From assembly GCA_011037195.1 (NCBI GenBank), contig JAAEAF010006373.1, positions 108,904 to 172,903 on the forward strand: a stretch of 64,000 nucleotides of DNA, in the 5' to 3' direction. Below the pieces are notes generated by a model. It searched no databases. It saw nothing but the letters and a program-made list of their open reading frames with translations, and had not been told where the DNA came from. The first letter of the stretch is position 1; each line of letters starts with the position of its first letter. Origin of the DNA: Triatoma infestans (Eukaryota > Arthropoda > Insecta > Hemiptera > Reduviidae). Position numbers and translations under genes: made by a program. Below, piece by piece: positions 44,001-59,000 of this stretch.

Positions 44001-47000
44001 ACTTAAATAAAATAACAAAAAAATAGATAAATAATAGAAATAAATAATAATAATAATAATAATTAAAAAAAAAAGTGTGTACATATATATAGAGTATCAA
44101 AACAAAAACATAAATTAAATCTTCACCAGAAACTATCAATGAAATCAGTAAATAAACAAAATAGCTAAAACAAAAACAAAAATTAATTCTTTACCAAAAG
44201 TTATCAATAACATTATCAATAACACTGTACTATACTGTGTTAATAATAAATAAGAAAAATGAAATAACAATCAGTAATTAAATTCTTGTACCAGAAATTT
44301 CCGATACTGCCATGCATGCTTGCAATAACTTATTAAATCGTCCCATTTATTGGAGTTTAAACGCTCTTTAAATTCTATTGTTGTTAATGATGTTTTATGC
44401 AAATACCTTATCCTAAACTCAGTCAAAATGGGGCATTTAATATAAAATGATAAAACATCCTCTTCCTCTTTATAATTACAAAGTGAACACAACTTAATTT
44501 CTTGTTTAAAGTTATATTTATTTAAGTTCAACAGCTCACATCTTATCTTAAATATCCATCAGACAATGGATGTGCCCACTTCACTGTAAACGTAGTCATT
44601 ACTATTGGATTCTAATTGTTTTTACCATAAATGATGTTCACTATTGAACGTCATTAAATGATACTTAGCATTTAATTTCTCCATAATTTTTTTTATTACA
44701 GTATCCACTTTTATCTGGTTGTTCACTAAACTTATTAAATTTACATCGTACGTGGAAGATAATTTTTCCCATTCCTTATACCAAAACAAATTCTGTTTTA
44801 TGATTCTTTCGCAACAATATATGGGTACCTATGTGACGGAAGATTCAAGCACCTAAGAATATATTTCAGATGTAATTTGGGGGGAGAGATTAGTTTCTAT
44901 ATATAAATATAATTAGGAGTGTTGATTGGTAGGCTTAATGCTTTTTTAACAAAATATCTCAGAAACATTTCAATACTCTCATACATCGTAAATCCCCAAA
45001 CCTGTGCTCAATAACAGAGAATGGCCTTTGACACTGAATTAAATTCTTTAATTGGTTTGAATGAAATACTTTTATTATGAATTATATTATTGAAAACATT
45101 TAAAGAGAATTTAGCTTTAGACAATTTGTCGTTAAAGTGTTGGTTTAAAGATAAGTTTGACGTTAGCGTTACACCCAAATACTTATAGCTATTCACCACC
45201 TCCACTTCTCCCCTATACCGCCACTTTTCATTCGCCGCCCACCATTTCTGAAAATAATTATTTTCGATTTATTTAAGTTGACTTCCAGGTTCCACTTTTG
45301 GCAATACTCATCTAACGCATTAATCAGAGACTAAAGAGTCACTCTCTCTGATGACAGCAATACGAAGTCGTCTGCGAACGCTAGTAACTTTATTCGATTA
45401 CCTTGTATGTTAATACCGCCATTTAAACTATCGCCAATATTGTTTACAAAAAGTGAGAACATAAAGGGCTTAGTAAACAACCTTGTTTCAAACCAATATT
45501 AACAGGAAAACTCTCCGATAACCCGTTATACACCACACGGACGCGTTAGTTCCAGTATAAATACTTTTTATTATTTTTACCATTTTAGTTGAAGTGCCTA
45601 ATTCAAAGAGTATACCAGAGCGCAGATGATCTATACTGTCGAAGGCAGATTTAAAATCAACAAAAAACGCGTATATTTTTTGTCGTTTTACTTTTTAAAG
45701 ATTAAATTTATTACCTTTAGAATGTCTAATCCGCTTATGCACCAGATAAGAAAAGACGGTGGGCGTGGCACTCAAACTGTCCCTTACTCGCCCCACTACT
45801 CCAGTTACACACTTTACCCCACTACTTCTGGTAAAGCCAAAATCTTCAATAATTACAACAATTATTAAATTATTGATATTTCAATTGAAGATTGTTAATT
45901 CAATTAACTTACAGCTCAAAGTGTTCCTCACACTTTTTTTAACACACACGGAAAAAAACGGTAAAAAAAGACTACGTTTAGCCACTTTTAGAAACAGAAA
46001 ACACTGAGCTGAAACAAGCACGTCTGTTCAGTTCAAAAGCTCGAACACTACTCTCTGGAGCCTTGTGTATATTAGCCTATGAGTTCTGGAGATGCCGGTG
46101 TGAATGTTATTCGGCTGGGATACCCAAAAGGATGCCAAGATCCTTGTAAAAGTGGTTAGCTCGCTTCCTTTATCGAATTAGTGTAAATCAATTAGCAAAC
46201 TAGTATGCTTTTGTTAAAGATCGGCTTTATACTGACCGATTTAAAATCGTAGGCAAACCGACCTCGGCAGAGATAAGAAAAAAATTATAATTAATTGGTT
46301 TTTGGAAATAGAGCAATGTTATTTATTGGCAGGAATGTTATGATCGGTTAGGTTTCTGCGGTCTTTTTCATGAAAAACACTTGAGATCCGGGTTGAAACT
46401 GCGTCAGTGGTTTGCTAGAATCCGAAATTTTGCCCATATAACAATAAGCTTCTTCAGCTTCATTAGCTTTCAAGGTGAAGCAACCTTGAAGAAGCTCATT
46501 GCATGAGCGATACGTCAATATCTAGCAAATCTGTGACGTGGTCTCAACCCGGAACTTAAATATTTTTCGGGAATGTTATATTTTCAAAGAATAATAATTA
46601 TTCAGAAGTCAACTGGTCGTATTGCCCGGAGAGCCGGTAGTGCATCGAGAAGGCTCCCGGTGACATTGTGCTCACAGGTTGGCGCGCTTTAATTAATAAT
46701 AGTAATAATTCTCAGCTCACTGTTTGATGAGAACGCTGTCCGTAGGCCGGCAGTGCACTGAGAAGGCTCCGGGTGCCAATAACTATACATTTTACACATT
46801 AAATAAAAACAAAATACAGTCACTAAGATGACACTGTTTGAAGTAATAAAAACAATAATAACCGAAAACCTAGAAAATTCAGCAGATGAATAATAATAGT
46901 ATTTATCGGGTGAAGGATTAGATAAAAATAGAATGAATAAAAACCATTGGCGCAAGGGCCCATGGAGGGCCAAGGTCTGCCATACGACGTTTTATGTAGA

Positions 47001-50000
47001 GGGCATGATCAGCAGTAGTTTCTTTGCCAGTGAGATTAAATGTATGTTACCAAATATGCTTCTGGATGTAACTGCATTTTTTGATACTAAGTCAACATCT
47101 TCACAGGATCTACCGTGATTTCTCGCACCAAAGAGAGCCGATGGCTACCAGACTAATGCCTGAAAGCAGAAGAAAGTTTTATTTATACTCAGTTTGTGTA
47201 TAGTTTAGTAATAGAGTCAAGATTTCGTAATTAATCTAATAATTGTTTTATTTATCATACCTTTTTGATGATATATTTACCGATATAAAGAAATAATAAA
47301 GTCTGATATTATTTTACAGATTATGGGAAGTATATAAAATTCATGGAACATATGAAGTACCAAAGAGAAGACGGGGAGGTTGTAATCTTGAAAATGTAGT
47401 TGGTAAAGAAAACATAGAAACTAAAAGTCGTCAAATAAAAAAAAATGATAAGACAAAAAATGCCAAGAAAAATATATCAGAAACATGGTCTAATAATTCA
47501 CTCCTTAACCAAGATAAAAATGAAACTAAAATCAAAGAATCTAGTAAATGTGAAGCAGATATTGCATCCCAAATACGTGATAGTGTTGTTAATGAATTAG
47601 CTGGTTCATTCAGTAAAACGTCACTATTTGAAAGAATCAAGACAATAATAACCGAAAATCAAGAAAAATCAGAAGGAGATGAAGTTTGCGTGGAAGTTAA
47701 AGATCTAGAATCTGGGATTGAACAAAAAGATTTTAAAAGCCCTAAAAAAAGGAAAATAAAAAATAGGAAGTGGTCACTGGGAATTATTCAGGGTAAGAAA
47801 ATGAATTTATCAGTATCAATAAATAATAAAAATAATTTTACTTACAAAATCATTTATAATTCCAAGGAAAATATTAGAACAACTGTCGGCTTTGCGTTAC
47901 AATATATTGCTAGTCTCTATTATGAAAAACTTGACGTTGCGTCTTCCTTGAAAAAGAAACAAAACATTTTAGGCTTATTTCCAGAGCTCTGGAGCAGCCA
48001 GCTGACACTTTTCTCCTCCTTCTTTAAACTGAAGATTTTAAAATTTATATAAGTTTGAATTATTTATTATAATATTTCTCTTGTAATAAACATGTGATTA
48101 TATTATATCGCATTGTGCAATCTGTTTTGCTTACATTTGGTTTAGTTTTATTCCTTGGTGTTTCTGGGTGATTCGGCACGATGACTTCAGTCAAAAGTAT
48201 TGTGTGTGAGCCTTTCCAGCGTAGTTACGTCGTTCGAGTCCCTTCCAAAAATAATACATTTTTCGGTTCCACCATGTTTATAATTAATAGTACGGTAAAT
48301 ATTCCGTGTTTGAAGAGAATGTTTCAGTTGAAGTTATGTAGGCAGAGATAGTCGGTAAGAATTCCACATCAGATATTATCCAAAATATGGAGAAGTAAAG
48401 TAAATAATGGTTGTCGATCATCTACGAAAGTTAGTTTTCCTCTGTACATATCTCTTTTCTAGCAATACAATGTATTGTTTCTATTTTCTTCATGTAATTT
48501 TTTTTTTCAGCGAAAAAGAAGAAAAAAGTCGATAACAGTAATAAAGGAGATACCAAATCAGGAGTGAATACTACTAAGATAACAGATGACATTTCGGACG
48601 CTTCTGAAGAGATGAAGAATAAATCAGAAGTACATAAAAAAGAGATTTTACAACCAAAAGACATAGAAGATGAAGATAGTTCTTTAAATAAATGTAACAT
48701 TATAACCAATGATTCTGGTTGGGAAGAAAGACTAAGAGTCCAAAGAGAATATTATCAGAATGAAATGTCAAAAGTGGCATATAGATTGAACACGAAGTTA
48801 AGTCCATTACCAAATTATGATTTCATAAATGAATTAACTTCTAAAATGGATATTTCACTTACTACATATGGACATGCAGTAAAAGAACTGATAGCCATGG
48901 ATCATGTTCAACTCATAGAGAGTAATAATGAAATTAATAAATCTTCTTCACGTCATGTTGACCTGTAAGTTTACATAATTGACAAAACACAGTTACATTT
49001 AAATGTTAAGTAATTATTAATCAATAAAAACGTAGATAATTGTGAATCACTAATTATCTAGATAAACTTGGAAAATATACTGTAAACTTTACTTACGGTC
49101 GGCCTTAATGAAAGTAAGCGCGCGAAAATAGAAAAGTGGTCACTTATTTTTGAGTTTGACCGGCTAAATGATTTTTTTTTTTTTTTGTGGATCCAGGGAG
49201 GGTAAATTGGTCAAGCCCCCCTTAAGTCTTAAGTAAAGAGATTACTGAAGGTAGTAAATATTTATTAGCAGGGATTTTTTTTTTTTAAAGTTAATATTGA
49301 TTCATTTCTGGAAAATTTAACAATAACATTCATATTCACTCCTTAAATCTGATCATTCCATCGCGTCTTTGAAGAAGCGCGAAAATATTGCATATGAAAA
49401 TCGGATTCGCTGTTTGAGAACTACTATTCTAAAGTTAAAGTAAAATGAGATGTTAATTGAATTGAAAGCATTCTGTTTCAGGAGGATTTCACTACCGATA
49501 CAATAGGATTTATTTTCTTTCAAGTTTCTTGAGAACCTGATTCTATTGTTCGATTTTCTGTTTTCCAAATATGTTTCGCAAAATAGTCTCCACATTTCTA
49601 TAACAAATATACAATTAATTGTTACGATTATAAAACTCTTATAAATTTAATATTTCGAAATGTTAAAAAGAAAAGTCGAGTATTTAAATATCCACCAAAT
49701 TTACCAGTTTTATCATACATCCAATTTTCAGGTGGAAAATCGAACCTAATACTAACAGTACTTATGTGGGAATCTTAAAGGCCACTCGTTATAGAAAACG
49801 TTTCATTTATGAATGTACAGGTGAAAATTGTTCAATTAAAACAATTCATCTCTCAGTTTTATACAATCACGCTGTGTCGACACATAAACCTTTTAAATGG
49901 GATTGGTTTTGTTCAATGTGTGGTACTGTTCAACAAATAAATCTTCTACAAAATGCTAATTTACTCGATATGGCAATGTATCATCTTGTTGCATATCATT

Positions 50001-53000
50001 CAACACCCGCATTAAATAGGAATCCAGGTATATAATGGTTTTAATCTTATTTATTATTATATAATGCATTTTTTTTTAAAAAAAGAATGTCTTCCAATTT
50101 GTGAATTTAGAGTTTCCCTCATTTGAAGCGCAAGCCCAGAGCAAAATGAAGATAGAGTCTCCACTGAATAAAACTAACAAGGTCAGTATTTGTGTATTGT
50201 TTAATAAAAAATAATTACAAATAGTTATTTTATATTCATTGCTTTATTATTTTGTATTCACTTTTAATTTTTTCAGGCATGCATAACCAGTAATGGCAAT
50301 GCGAAGGTTTATGCTTCTCAACTTTACAAATGTTCAAAATGTAGTTTTTCAAGCGGATTATTTTCTGAAGCCTTAAATCATTTTTCATTTGAATATAGAG
50401 GTAATTGTGAAAACCATAATAAAGTACAATTTGTTTGTTAACCATTGATTGAAATTGGAAAGGAGCAGGTTTTTATCAGTTTTGAATGTATTGTATGATA
50501 GTATTGCATTCATGACAGATTCTGGAAATAGAATTTTTTGCCGACAATAAATGTTTTTAGGACTATTCAGCGTAACAAAAAAAAAACAAACCGAAAATGT
50601 GACCTTGATTGAATTTTGGTTGGGTTTTTTGGGTGCGAAGATTTGGCATAATATTTATCAGTATGATGCTCTCATATATTTATATATGAGATCATGTCAA
50701 TTCGAAATTAAGTTTCACCGAAAATATATATTATGCAGAATGCGAAAAAAATGTTTTTAGCAGTGGTCTGTGTACTTAATTTTTTTTTTTTCATTCACAA
50801 CAGAAATCCTGATACAAGGCCGTTTCTTACAGCAGTGGTTTACTACATGGGCTTTATCGAAGTACGATTTAGAAGTTTACTGTTTTCGCCTCAATAAATT
50901 AAAAATCCATAGAAACAAACTTCAGGCTCTCATTGTGCTTCAAGTGCCCCAATAAATATTCATCCAGTTTTCAACAGATGTGACTGCTGCTTATATTCTA
51001 CAGATACTACTGCAAGAGCCTGTCATGACCTCAAGATGACAGCTGACAGGGAAAGCCATGTTTAATAGGTTAGGCACGAAATATTTTGAGTGAAAAAAAT
51101 AAGATTCGTTATTGCTTCTGCCTTTTTCCTCAATATATCTGATTGAAGAGAGTTTTAGCGTTCTCACACAACTAGAAACGAAAGCCAAAAACTGGATATT
51201 ACCCCGAGAGTTTAATATATGAGATTAGCGCTGAGTTCGATTTTTCTTGTCACTCACTACTGTGAAAGCCATCAAGCTCAAAGCGGTCACTGGTTTAGCA
51301 TAATTACTTATGATGTTTAATTAATTTTGTTTTTGTTCATTTTTAATAATTTAGTACTACTTTTATCTATTTTCAAATTTTGCTTTCTTTGTTCACTGAG
51401 TTACATTGCAGTTCACTGAGTGGATGAATATTGCAGCAGTCACATATGTTGACAAAGGATTGAAGCGCAATGGTTTCTGTTTTTTCTTTGAATTTATTGA
51501 GGCGAAATCGAAGTTTGTAAATGGCTTTTTGGCCATTAACCACTTCCTAAATAAAAGCGTTAGGTAAGGGTCGATAGACTAAAAAAGATTGAAAACCACT
51601 GATTTACAGCGTGTGCCACTACGTATTATTTGCTTTCTGTACTCAGAAATATTTTTATATATAAAAAGGAATAATTTCCTATTTCAATAATTTAATACAA
51701 GTTAGCTGATTAAAATAATAAAAAATAAGTAATAAATAATAGAACACACAAATTGTAAATAATAAAATTCAAACTAAATTCGGGGTGAAAATATGACGTG
51801 TGTATGTGAAAATAAAATATCCCAAAAACATTGCAAGAAGCTCAGACTTTGTGGATATTGAGGTTCATTACATAGGTCCCAGCACCGCATCTGACACGAA
51901 GGTTTTGCTCAAACTCCAATCGAAAGTGCGATCTTACTGAATGTTTTTTTTTTTTCAGTTTTATGCGATTTTTTCGAAAACAGTTCCAACGATTTCCTTT
52001 TAACTATAGTAATATCTAAAACACAGTAATGCCTATCACATTTATTTGTAACATTTTCGGGGAATTTTTTTTTTTTTTTGTTGAAGTCTAGGGGAACAGA
52101 ACGTGTTAAGCTTTCCTCTACGGTACCATGTCAGTAGAATGTACGGTTCTACCTTCTACATAAAATCAAAGTCATTAGAAACACTGCTAGAATTCCAAGA
52201 AAGTCAGTTAACAAGAAGTGCGAGTTTACAGTTTAATTATTTTTTGTTGTTGTAGTTTTTTGAATTTTCTCGAAATAGCTATAGAGATTTTAAACTACAC
52301 TATAAAAATGTAGTCTTTTTTTTTTAAATATTAAAAATTCAACAAAAAAAATGTTTCCATAATTTTCAATAAATATTGTATACTTACAATGTTATATACT
52401 CTAGAATAGTTCTTTAAAATAAGAAGTTTTAATAAAGTGCAATATTAACGCATTTCACAAAAAGCATACTTGTATATTATGTATAGAATAGCTGGAACCC
52501 CCTACCCCCGCCACAGGCGTCCAACCACTCTCTTTCTTATCATTCTCAAGAATATTTTCAAGTTGTTTGGACCATCATGTCTAATTGTGTAGCTTGAAAA
52601 TCCGTCCAGCGGAATTCGCAATATTAACGCATTTCAAAAAATTATGATAAAAATAGCTTATTATTTTGTGTTATGTAGCATCGGTATATTTTTATAAAGA
52701 CCAATTTTCATAATTCAGATTTATATTTCTTTGCATTTAATGATGTTTTCTATAAAGCTTTTCTTTTTTTTTTTAGTTGTTTTAGGCGACTTTAATAGTG
52801 CTAACAATGAAACTTATTATTTCAGAGAATGAAGTATTGAAATGTATCTACTGTTCAAAGACTGAAACTAGTGCATACGGCTTATGTGATCATATGGAGC
52901 TTTATCATTCATCTTCAATATTTTTATGTTCCGAGTGCCATTATCGTTCGGTTTCTCCCAGCAACACTTTAAACCATTATGTAAGATAGTGACGATGAGA

Positions 53001-56000
53001 TATGATTGTATCTTTAAGGTAAAAGATAATTAATCGCTTTTTCTTTCCACAGTATGATGAACACGACGATAGTGACGAAAATAAAGAAATTGTAATATAT
53101 GTAAATGTGGAACCAGTCGGATCGAAGGTTTATACACCTCCAACTTTATTTCCTTCTTCTGAATTAAAAAAATATGTATGCAGTCATCCTGAGGGCAAAC
53201 AATTTAATACAATGATAGGTTCAAAATTTGTCAATCACCTAACAACTTGCCCTTCTCAAGGAGGCAAACGTGGCAATGGATCCAATAAAAAATTTGAATG
53301 TTCCCTGTGCGGTACAAAAATAGGAGCCGCTTACAAATTAAGACAGGTTAATTTTTACATACTTCTACCCTATTAATACTGTTGAGTAATATTTCAAGTA
53401 ACAGAAAACAAAAATTATGTGGAAGTCTAGAGGAAGGTAGTGGCTACCAAGCTAGCATTCTTGCGAAAGTGTCTCTTCACTTTATTATGTCTTTTTTCCA
53501 CGTTTATCTGAAAAAGAATCAAACATGTATAAACTTATTTCCTTAGTTCACAAATTTGGGGCTATCACTTTTATTTGAAATATTTTCTACAAAAATTGAT
53601 TTTAGATGAGTTAATTAATTTATATAGTTACTTATTGTAAAGCTGTATGCCGCTATTTACGAGGCATGTCCAGAAAGTAAGTGTACTGAGGCTCTCACGG
53701 ACGAGGGATTTTGTTTTCGACATGTTGGCTACACTATCGTGTAGCCTGATTCCTCCCCTCCGCAACGAGACCGGTTCGAGGTCAGTACGTTGAGAACTGT
53801 CAACGCGACAATACGTTTCGTGAAAAATGTCAATTCAATCTCCCGCCAAGTGTGAAATATTCAAGGTCGGGCAAGAGTTTTTGAGACGCAACAAACTCCA
53901 TGGAGATGAATTTCTCCGCTCCATCATTACTGGAGATGAAACTTGGGTTGCACACTACACACCTGAAACCAAAAGGCAGTCTCAACAGTGGCGTCACACC
54001 TCTTCACCCTCCGCCAAAAAGTTCAAAACCACAATTTCAGCCAAGAAAATCATGGCATCCGTGTTTTGGGACTGTCAAGGCATAATTTTAATTGAATATT
54101 TGGCTCAAGGGGAGACCATCAACTCTGCAAGATACTGTGAGCCCCTAAAAAAATTGCGGAGGGCGATTCAGAACAAAAGGAGAGGCATGCTGACAAAGGG
54201 AGTCTGCCTGCTGCACGACAATGCCAGATCACACACTGCTTGCCTCGTTAAATGGGATGTCCTGAACCATCCCGCGCATTCCCCTGACCTAGCACCTTCA
54301 GATTACTATCTCTTTACCTCCCTGAAGCTGCACATGGGTGGAAAAAGGTTTTCAACCGACGAGGAGGTGAAGGGGAGGTGGAGAAGTGGACGAAGGGGTT
54401 GGCGGGAAACTACTTCGAGGAAGGCATCAAAAAATTAATACCCCGGTTCACCACCTGCATTGAGAGGAATGGTGACTATGTCGAAAAATAGCTTACATAT
54501 GTACTAATGTAACCAGGTAATTTCTTTGTTCAAACAAAAATTTTGGTAACCTACAAAAATTCAGTACACTTACTTACTGGACATGCCTCGTATATTGTAT
54601 TTGCGTAGCACGCTTCTTTTCTTGTCCGGTTTCGGATTTCCTCCATCCTCAGAATTCATCAAGTTTGTCAAAGAGTTGACTTCCACTTCATTTCACAGTT
54701 CCTTTCAAATACTCCACCGTTTGGAAATAAAATAAACGTCTTCACATAAACTTGATGCAACTGAAATGTAGAAAATCAATTACCGGTCAGAATTAAAGAA
54801 AAGGAGTACGCTATTACGGGTAGAATCTTAGATAACTTGAAACAAGTATTGCATCGCCATCTATTTAATACTTTATTTTTTCTATTAGTTTCAAGTTACA
54901 AGAAAATTTGTTAATTAGATGTTGTATATCAATTAGAAATAAAGTAGCAAAACGTCTTAAAGTTGGAAAAAGTTCTTTTATTTTTTATTTGAGTGTAGTT
55001 GCACACACGTCGTCACTATCATTGAGTGAATGACGTCAGTGTTTGTGCAAGGTAGTCTAGTTCACTGAAGAATTGGCTTTCTCTACACAATTACAAACAT
55101 TATCTTCATATGTATTTCAGCATTTTGAATCACATCAGTTACTTCGTTACATCTGCGTTTATTGTGGCCAAGGATCTACAAAACTTGCATTTTTGCAAGA
55201 ACACCTTTACAAAATACATATGTTTTGGCATCCACGATATATCATTAGGGAAGCTTATGATGATTGCCCTAAAGAGGTATGAACAGTTAATTTATCCTCT
55301 AGATATTCATATAAATATTTACATATTAACAAAGAACCTGTGTATTCAGATTTCGTCGGAGTATTCTTCAATAATGAAATACGAAACTGAGTTGGAAGAT
55401 TTAATTGAAGTTTCGATTGAAATGGAAGAATTACAAACACCGAATTCTAGAGTTAAATTACTAATGATATCAGGTGATCCATGGCCTGGGAATATTTTAT
55501 CAGATAAATTTCAAGAAATTAATTCTGATATTCTCTTAAATGATTCTAAAACGGGTAACTATAAATTCTAAATGATTTTGTATCTTTGCTTAAAATATTG
55601 TAAACAAAAAATCCCTTTTCCAAAGTTAATGTAGTTAAATAATGAACTATATTCTTTATGTTTGATAGATTCTTGCGAAACCGAATCAGAGTTGCAGGAA
55701 AATTGTGTTTCTGAAGGAAAAATTGATTCAGTTGAAACATTAGTAGAGGAACGGCATGATCCCGACAGTGGTAAGGAATAAATGTATAGTATATTGTTGG
55801 AAGTAATAACGTTTGGGGTCACTTCGGAAGTTATTGATCCAGATGTTATTGAAAACATGTTTTCTATTCTGGGAGAATGTCTACTTTCTCTCATCCCCAA
55901 TCCTAACTAATTTTTGTGGACTTTTCTTTTTCAAAGGGTCTGCAGAGCAGAAAGTTCTTCCAATTAAAATTGCGCAACATAATATCATACTCATTTTTAC

Positions 56001-59000
56001 TTTCTCTTACTCTTACTAAGAGGAAGTATTGAGATCGTGCCAGATTTTCAAAATTGAGGAGTTTTCACTGATAATACATGCTTTGGGGTCCGCTAAGTAC
56101 AAAAAAATGTTTTTAGTGAATGATCTGTGGGTGTGGTGTGTTGAACAGAATATCTCAAAAACGAAAAGCTGCAGCAAGCTCAAACTTGGTATTCCGTTTA
56201 GGTACTACCCCGCATCAGACATGAAGATTTCGAGCAAAATACATCGACCGGCAGTGCGAGTTCTCTGATTTTTTTTTTCTTTTCAGTTATTCCTGATTTT
56301 CTTAATGATTTTGTTTAAACTCTGTATACTATCCATACACATAAGTACCTATCACTTTTATTTGAAACATTTTCATGGGAAAACTTGATTCTTAGGGGGA
56401 TCTGGGAGAACAGTAGCGTTATACTTTCCTCGTAAAGAATCTCTTCAGTATAATAAAGGATTAGCAGCTACATAATATTATTACACATTAGTAGTTTTTA
56501 TAGATTCCAAATTTGAAGAAAATCGGTTATCCGAGATTTTACAGAATAGATTTTTTAGTTTTTTTGAAATTTTTTCGAAAACTGTAACGATTTTCTTAAA
56601 ACATGGAATGCATGCTGCATAGATAGCAACGTGTCACTTTTATTTGAAACATTTTTTGAAAAAATTGATTGAGGTGTAACGGAGGTCTGACATTTTAATT
56701 TAAATTTGCAGAAGCTTTCTTGGTTTTGACATAGTGCGCTCCTCATATGTCTCATCAGGTAAACACGTAAAATCCTCACTACCATTTTTATGGCTAGTCC
56801 AATTAAACATTGCAACGTTGGAATGTTAAAGTAAGTTTATTCATTAAATTGTATTGCATTAGAGCAAGAGAAAGCCGTATGTGTTTTACCAGATTTTTAT
56901 ACTCCATATGCAGGGCGCCAACTGTATTATTTGCTAATGAATAATTTGACTATTAATACTGGGAAAATTATTTGCATCATTATGTTTTCCATTGTTGTAT
57001 TTGTATTTGATTGCCTTCTTGTTTCTATAAAATAATCTTGCCCACCTTGTTTACAAAATATACTCCTGTCTATGTTTACAAAAGATAAAAGCGGCTATAA
57101 AGAATCAATAAGCTAGAAGTTTGGTATTTTATCCAGCATTGCAGACCCATCCACATATTCACAAGGTAGAAGTTATTGAAGAATTTATCCTTTTTCAGTA
57201 ACGGAGTTAGAGATTGCTTCCCGTCAATGGTCACGATACCGTCCATTCTCTCATTCTGTTAATAAAGCGGAAAGATATCTAGTATTATTTATATTCCTCA
57301 TTATTCCTAGAGCTTTATCATTTAGAAAATATACTAATGTTCTAGGAATGAAAATGAGGTAAGTATGTAGTAGATATTCGGTAAAGTTCGACTAGATAAG
57401 TACGTCGTTTTACCTATACTTCGGTTAACCTGAGGATTTTACTTATAAACCTCTCGAGCGCCAATGAAAATCCACAAAATATAATAATAGCAATATGAAG
57501 TTATCTTTTGGAAATACATAAATTCACTTACCAAAAGTGGTCTAAATAATTACTAGAAAATAAAACTCAAGCAAATAAATCAATGCATAGGATGTTCACA
57601 CGACGAGATTCATGCCGCTAACGCATTATTAAATAATAAAACGATTTGTGACTGATTATATACCAACACTAACATGATAGGTTCTTATCAAAACAAAATG
57701 CTAACCCAAATGGCTATTTGGAAGACTGAAAACAATCTGGGGCCCGACAAACAAACTAATGCTTACAAGACAATAGTGAAACCTTTGTGTATATAAGGCA
57801 TCGCTCTGTGGAGCGCACCAAATCAAACATAAATTAATTAAAGGCTATAAAGCCTGGGACAAACGGGATGCAATACTATGTTCCAATCCTAATTTTGTAA
57901 CTACTATATGTACATAGGGAATTAACCGCCGTCAGCGCTGCTGCAACCGACTTGCTGACATTGGTAATGCTCTGAATCCTTATTAACATAACATTTTTTT
58001 TTTAGCCACTTTGTCCGGCAATTCTATTCGCAGAGAGAGAAAACTTGTCGAGGTATCTGCTTTGGTTGACAAGGCTCTAAATAGGATTCAAAAACGAATC
58101 ATTCTGAAATAAATATGTACAAATAACAAAAAAAAAAGTGTGAAATACACACGAATTTCTCTTGCACTAATTTTAATCAAGAAATTTTATTTAAAATGCA
58201 ACATGACAATGTTCAGTTTAGTTGGGCTAACCATAAAAATGGTCGTGGGGATTTTATTTAAATAACTGAATGGCCTTATGTGGAGCGCTCTATGTCAAAA
58301 TCAACAAAGCTTGTGCAAGTTTAAATTAAACTAACTGACAGACACCAATATGCCTTTAAAACCAGTTTTTTCAGAAAACTGTTGCAAATAAAAGTGATAC
58401 CTTCCAGTTTATAGGATTAAAGAAAACCAAAAATTTCTAAAACCTATTGACTACCACTGTTAATTTAAATCGCACTTCTAGTTAACCGATTTCCTTTAAA
58501 ATTGGAATTCTATCAATGCTTTTAATGTGTATTCATGTAATAAAACCATATACTATTCTACAGTGGTATTTAAAGGAAAATATAACGCTACTGTTCCCCC
58601 AGAACTCCCCAAGAAATCAATTTTCCTGAGAAAATGTTTCAAATAAAAGGGTTAGGTAGATAAGTCTACGAAGATTAAAGAAAATTATTGCAGCCGTTTT
58701 CGAGAAAACCAAGAAAAACTAAAAAAAAAATCAGTAAAGTCGCAATTCCGGTTGATGGATTTTGCTCGAAAACTTCGTGTATGATGCGATGATAGTGCCT
58801 AAATGGAATACCAAGTTGTTCTTCCTGCGACTTTTCGTTTTTGAGATATTTTGTTATAACACAAACATAGACCATGTGTGCCAAAAACATTTTTTTTTTT
58901 GTATTTAAGGAACCAAAACATGTATTTCCGGTGAAAACTCAATTTTGGGAAACCTTGCACGATAACAATTTTTTCTCTTACTAGGAGTAAAAGAGAGTAA

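Noticed and set aside
52775..52825. Alternative acceptor at about 52775 for zinc-finger exon I
   Set aside because: It gives an in-frame stop within about 20 codons; the acceptor at 52825 keeps the zinc fingers in frame.
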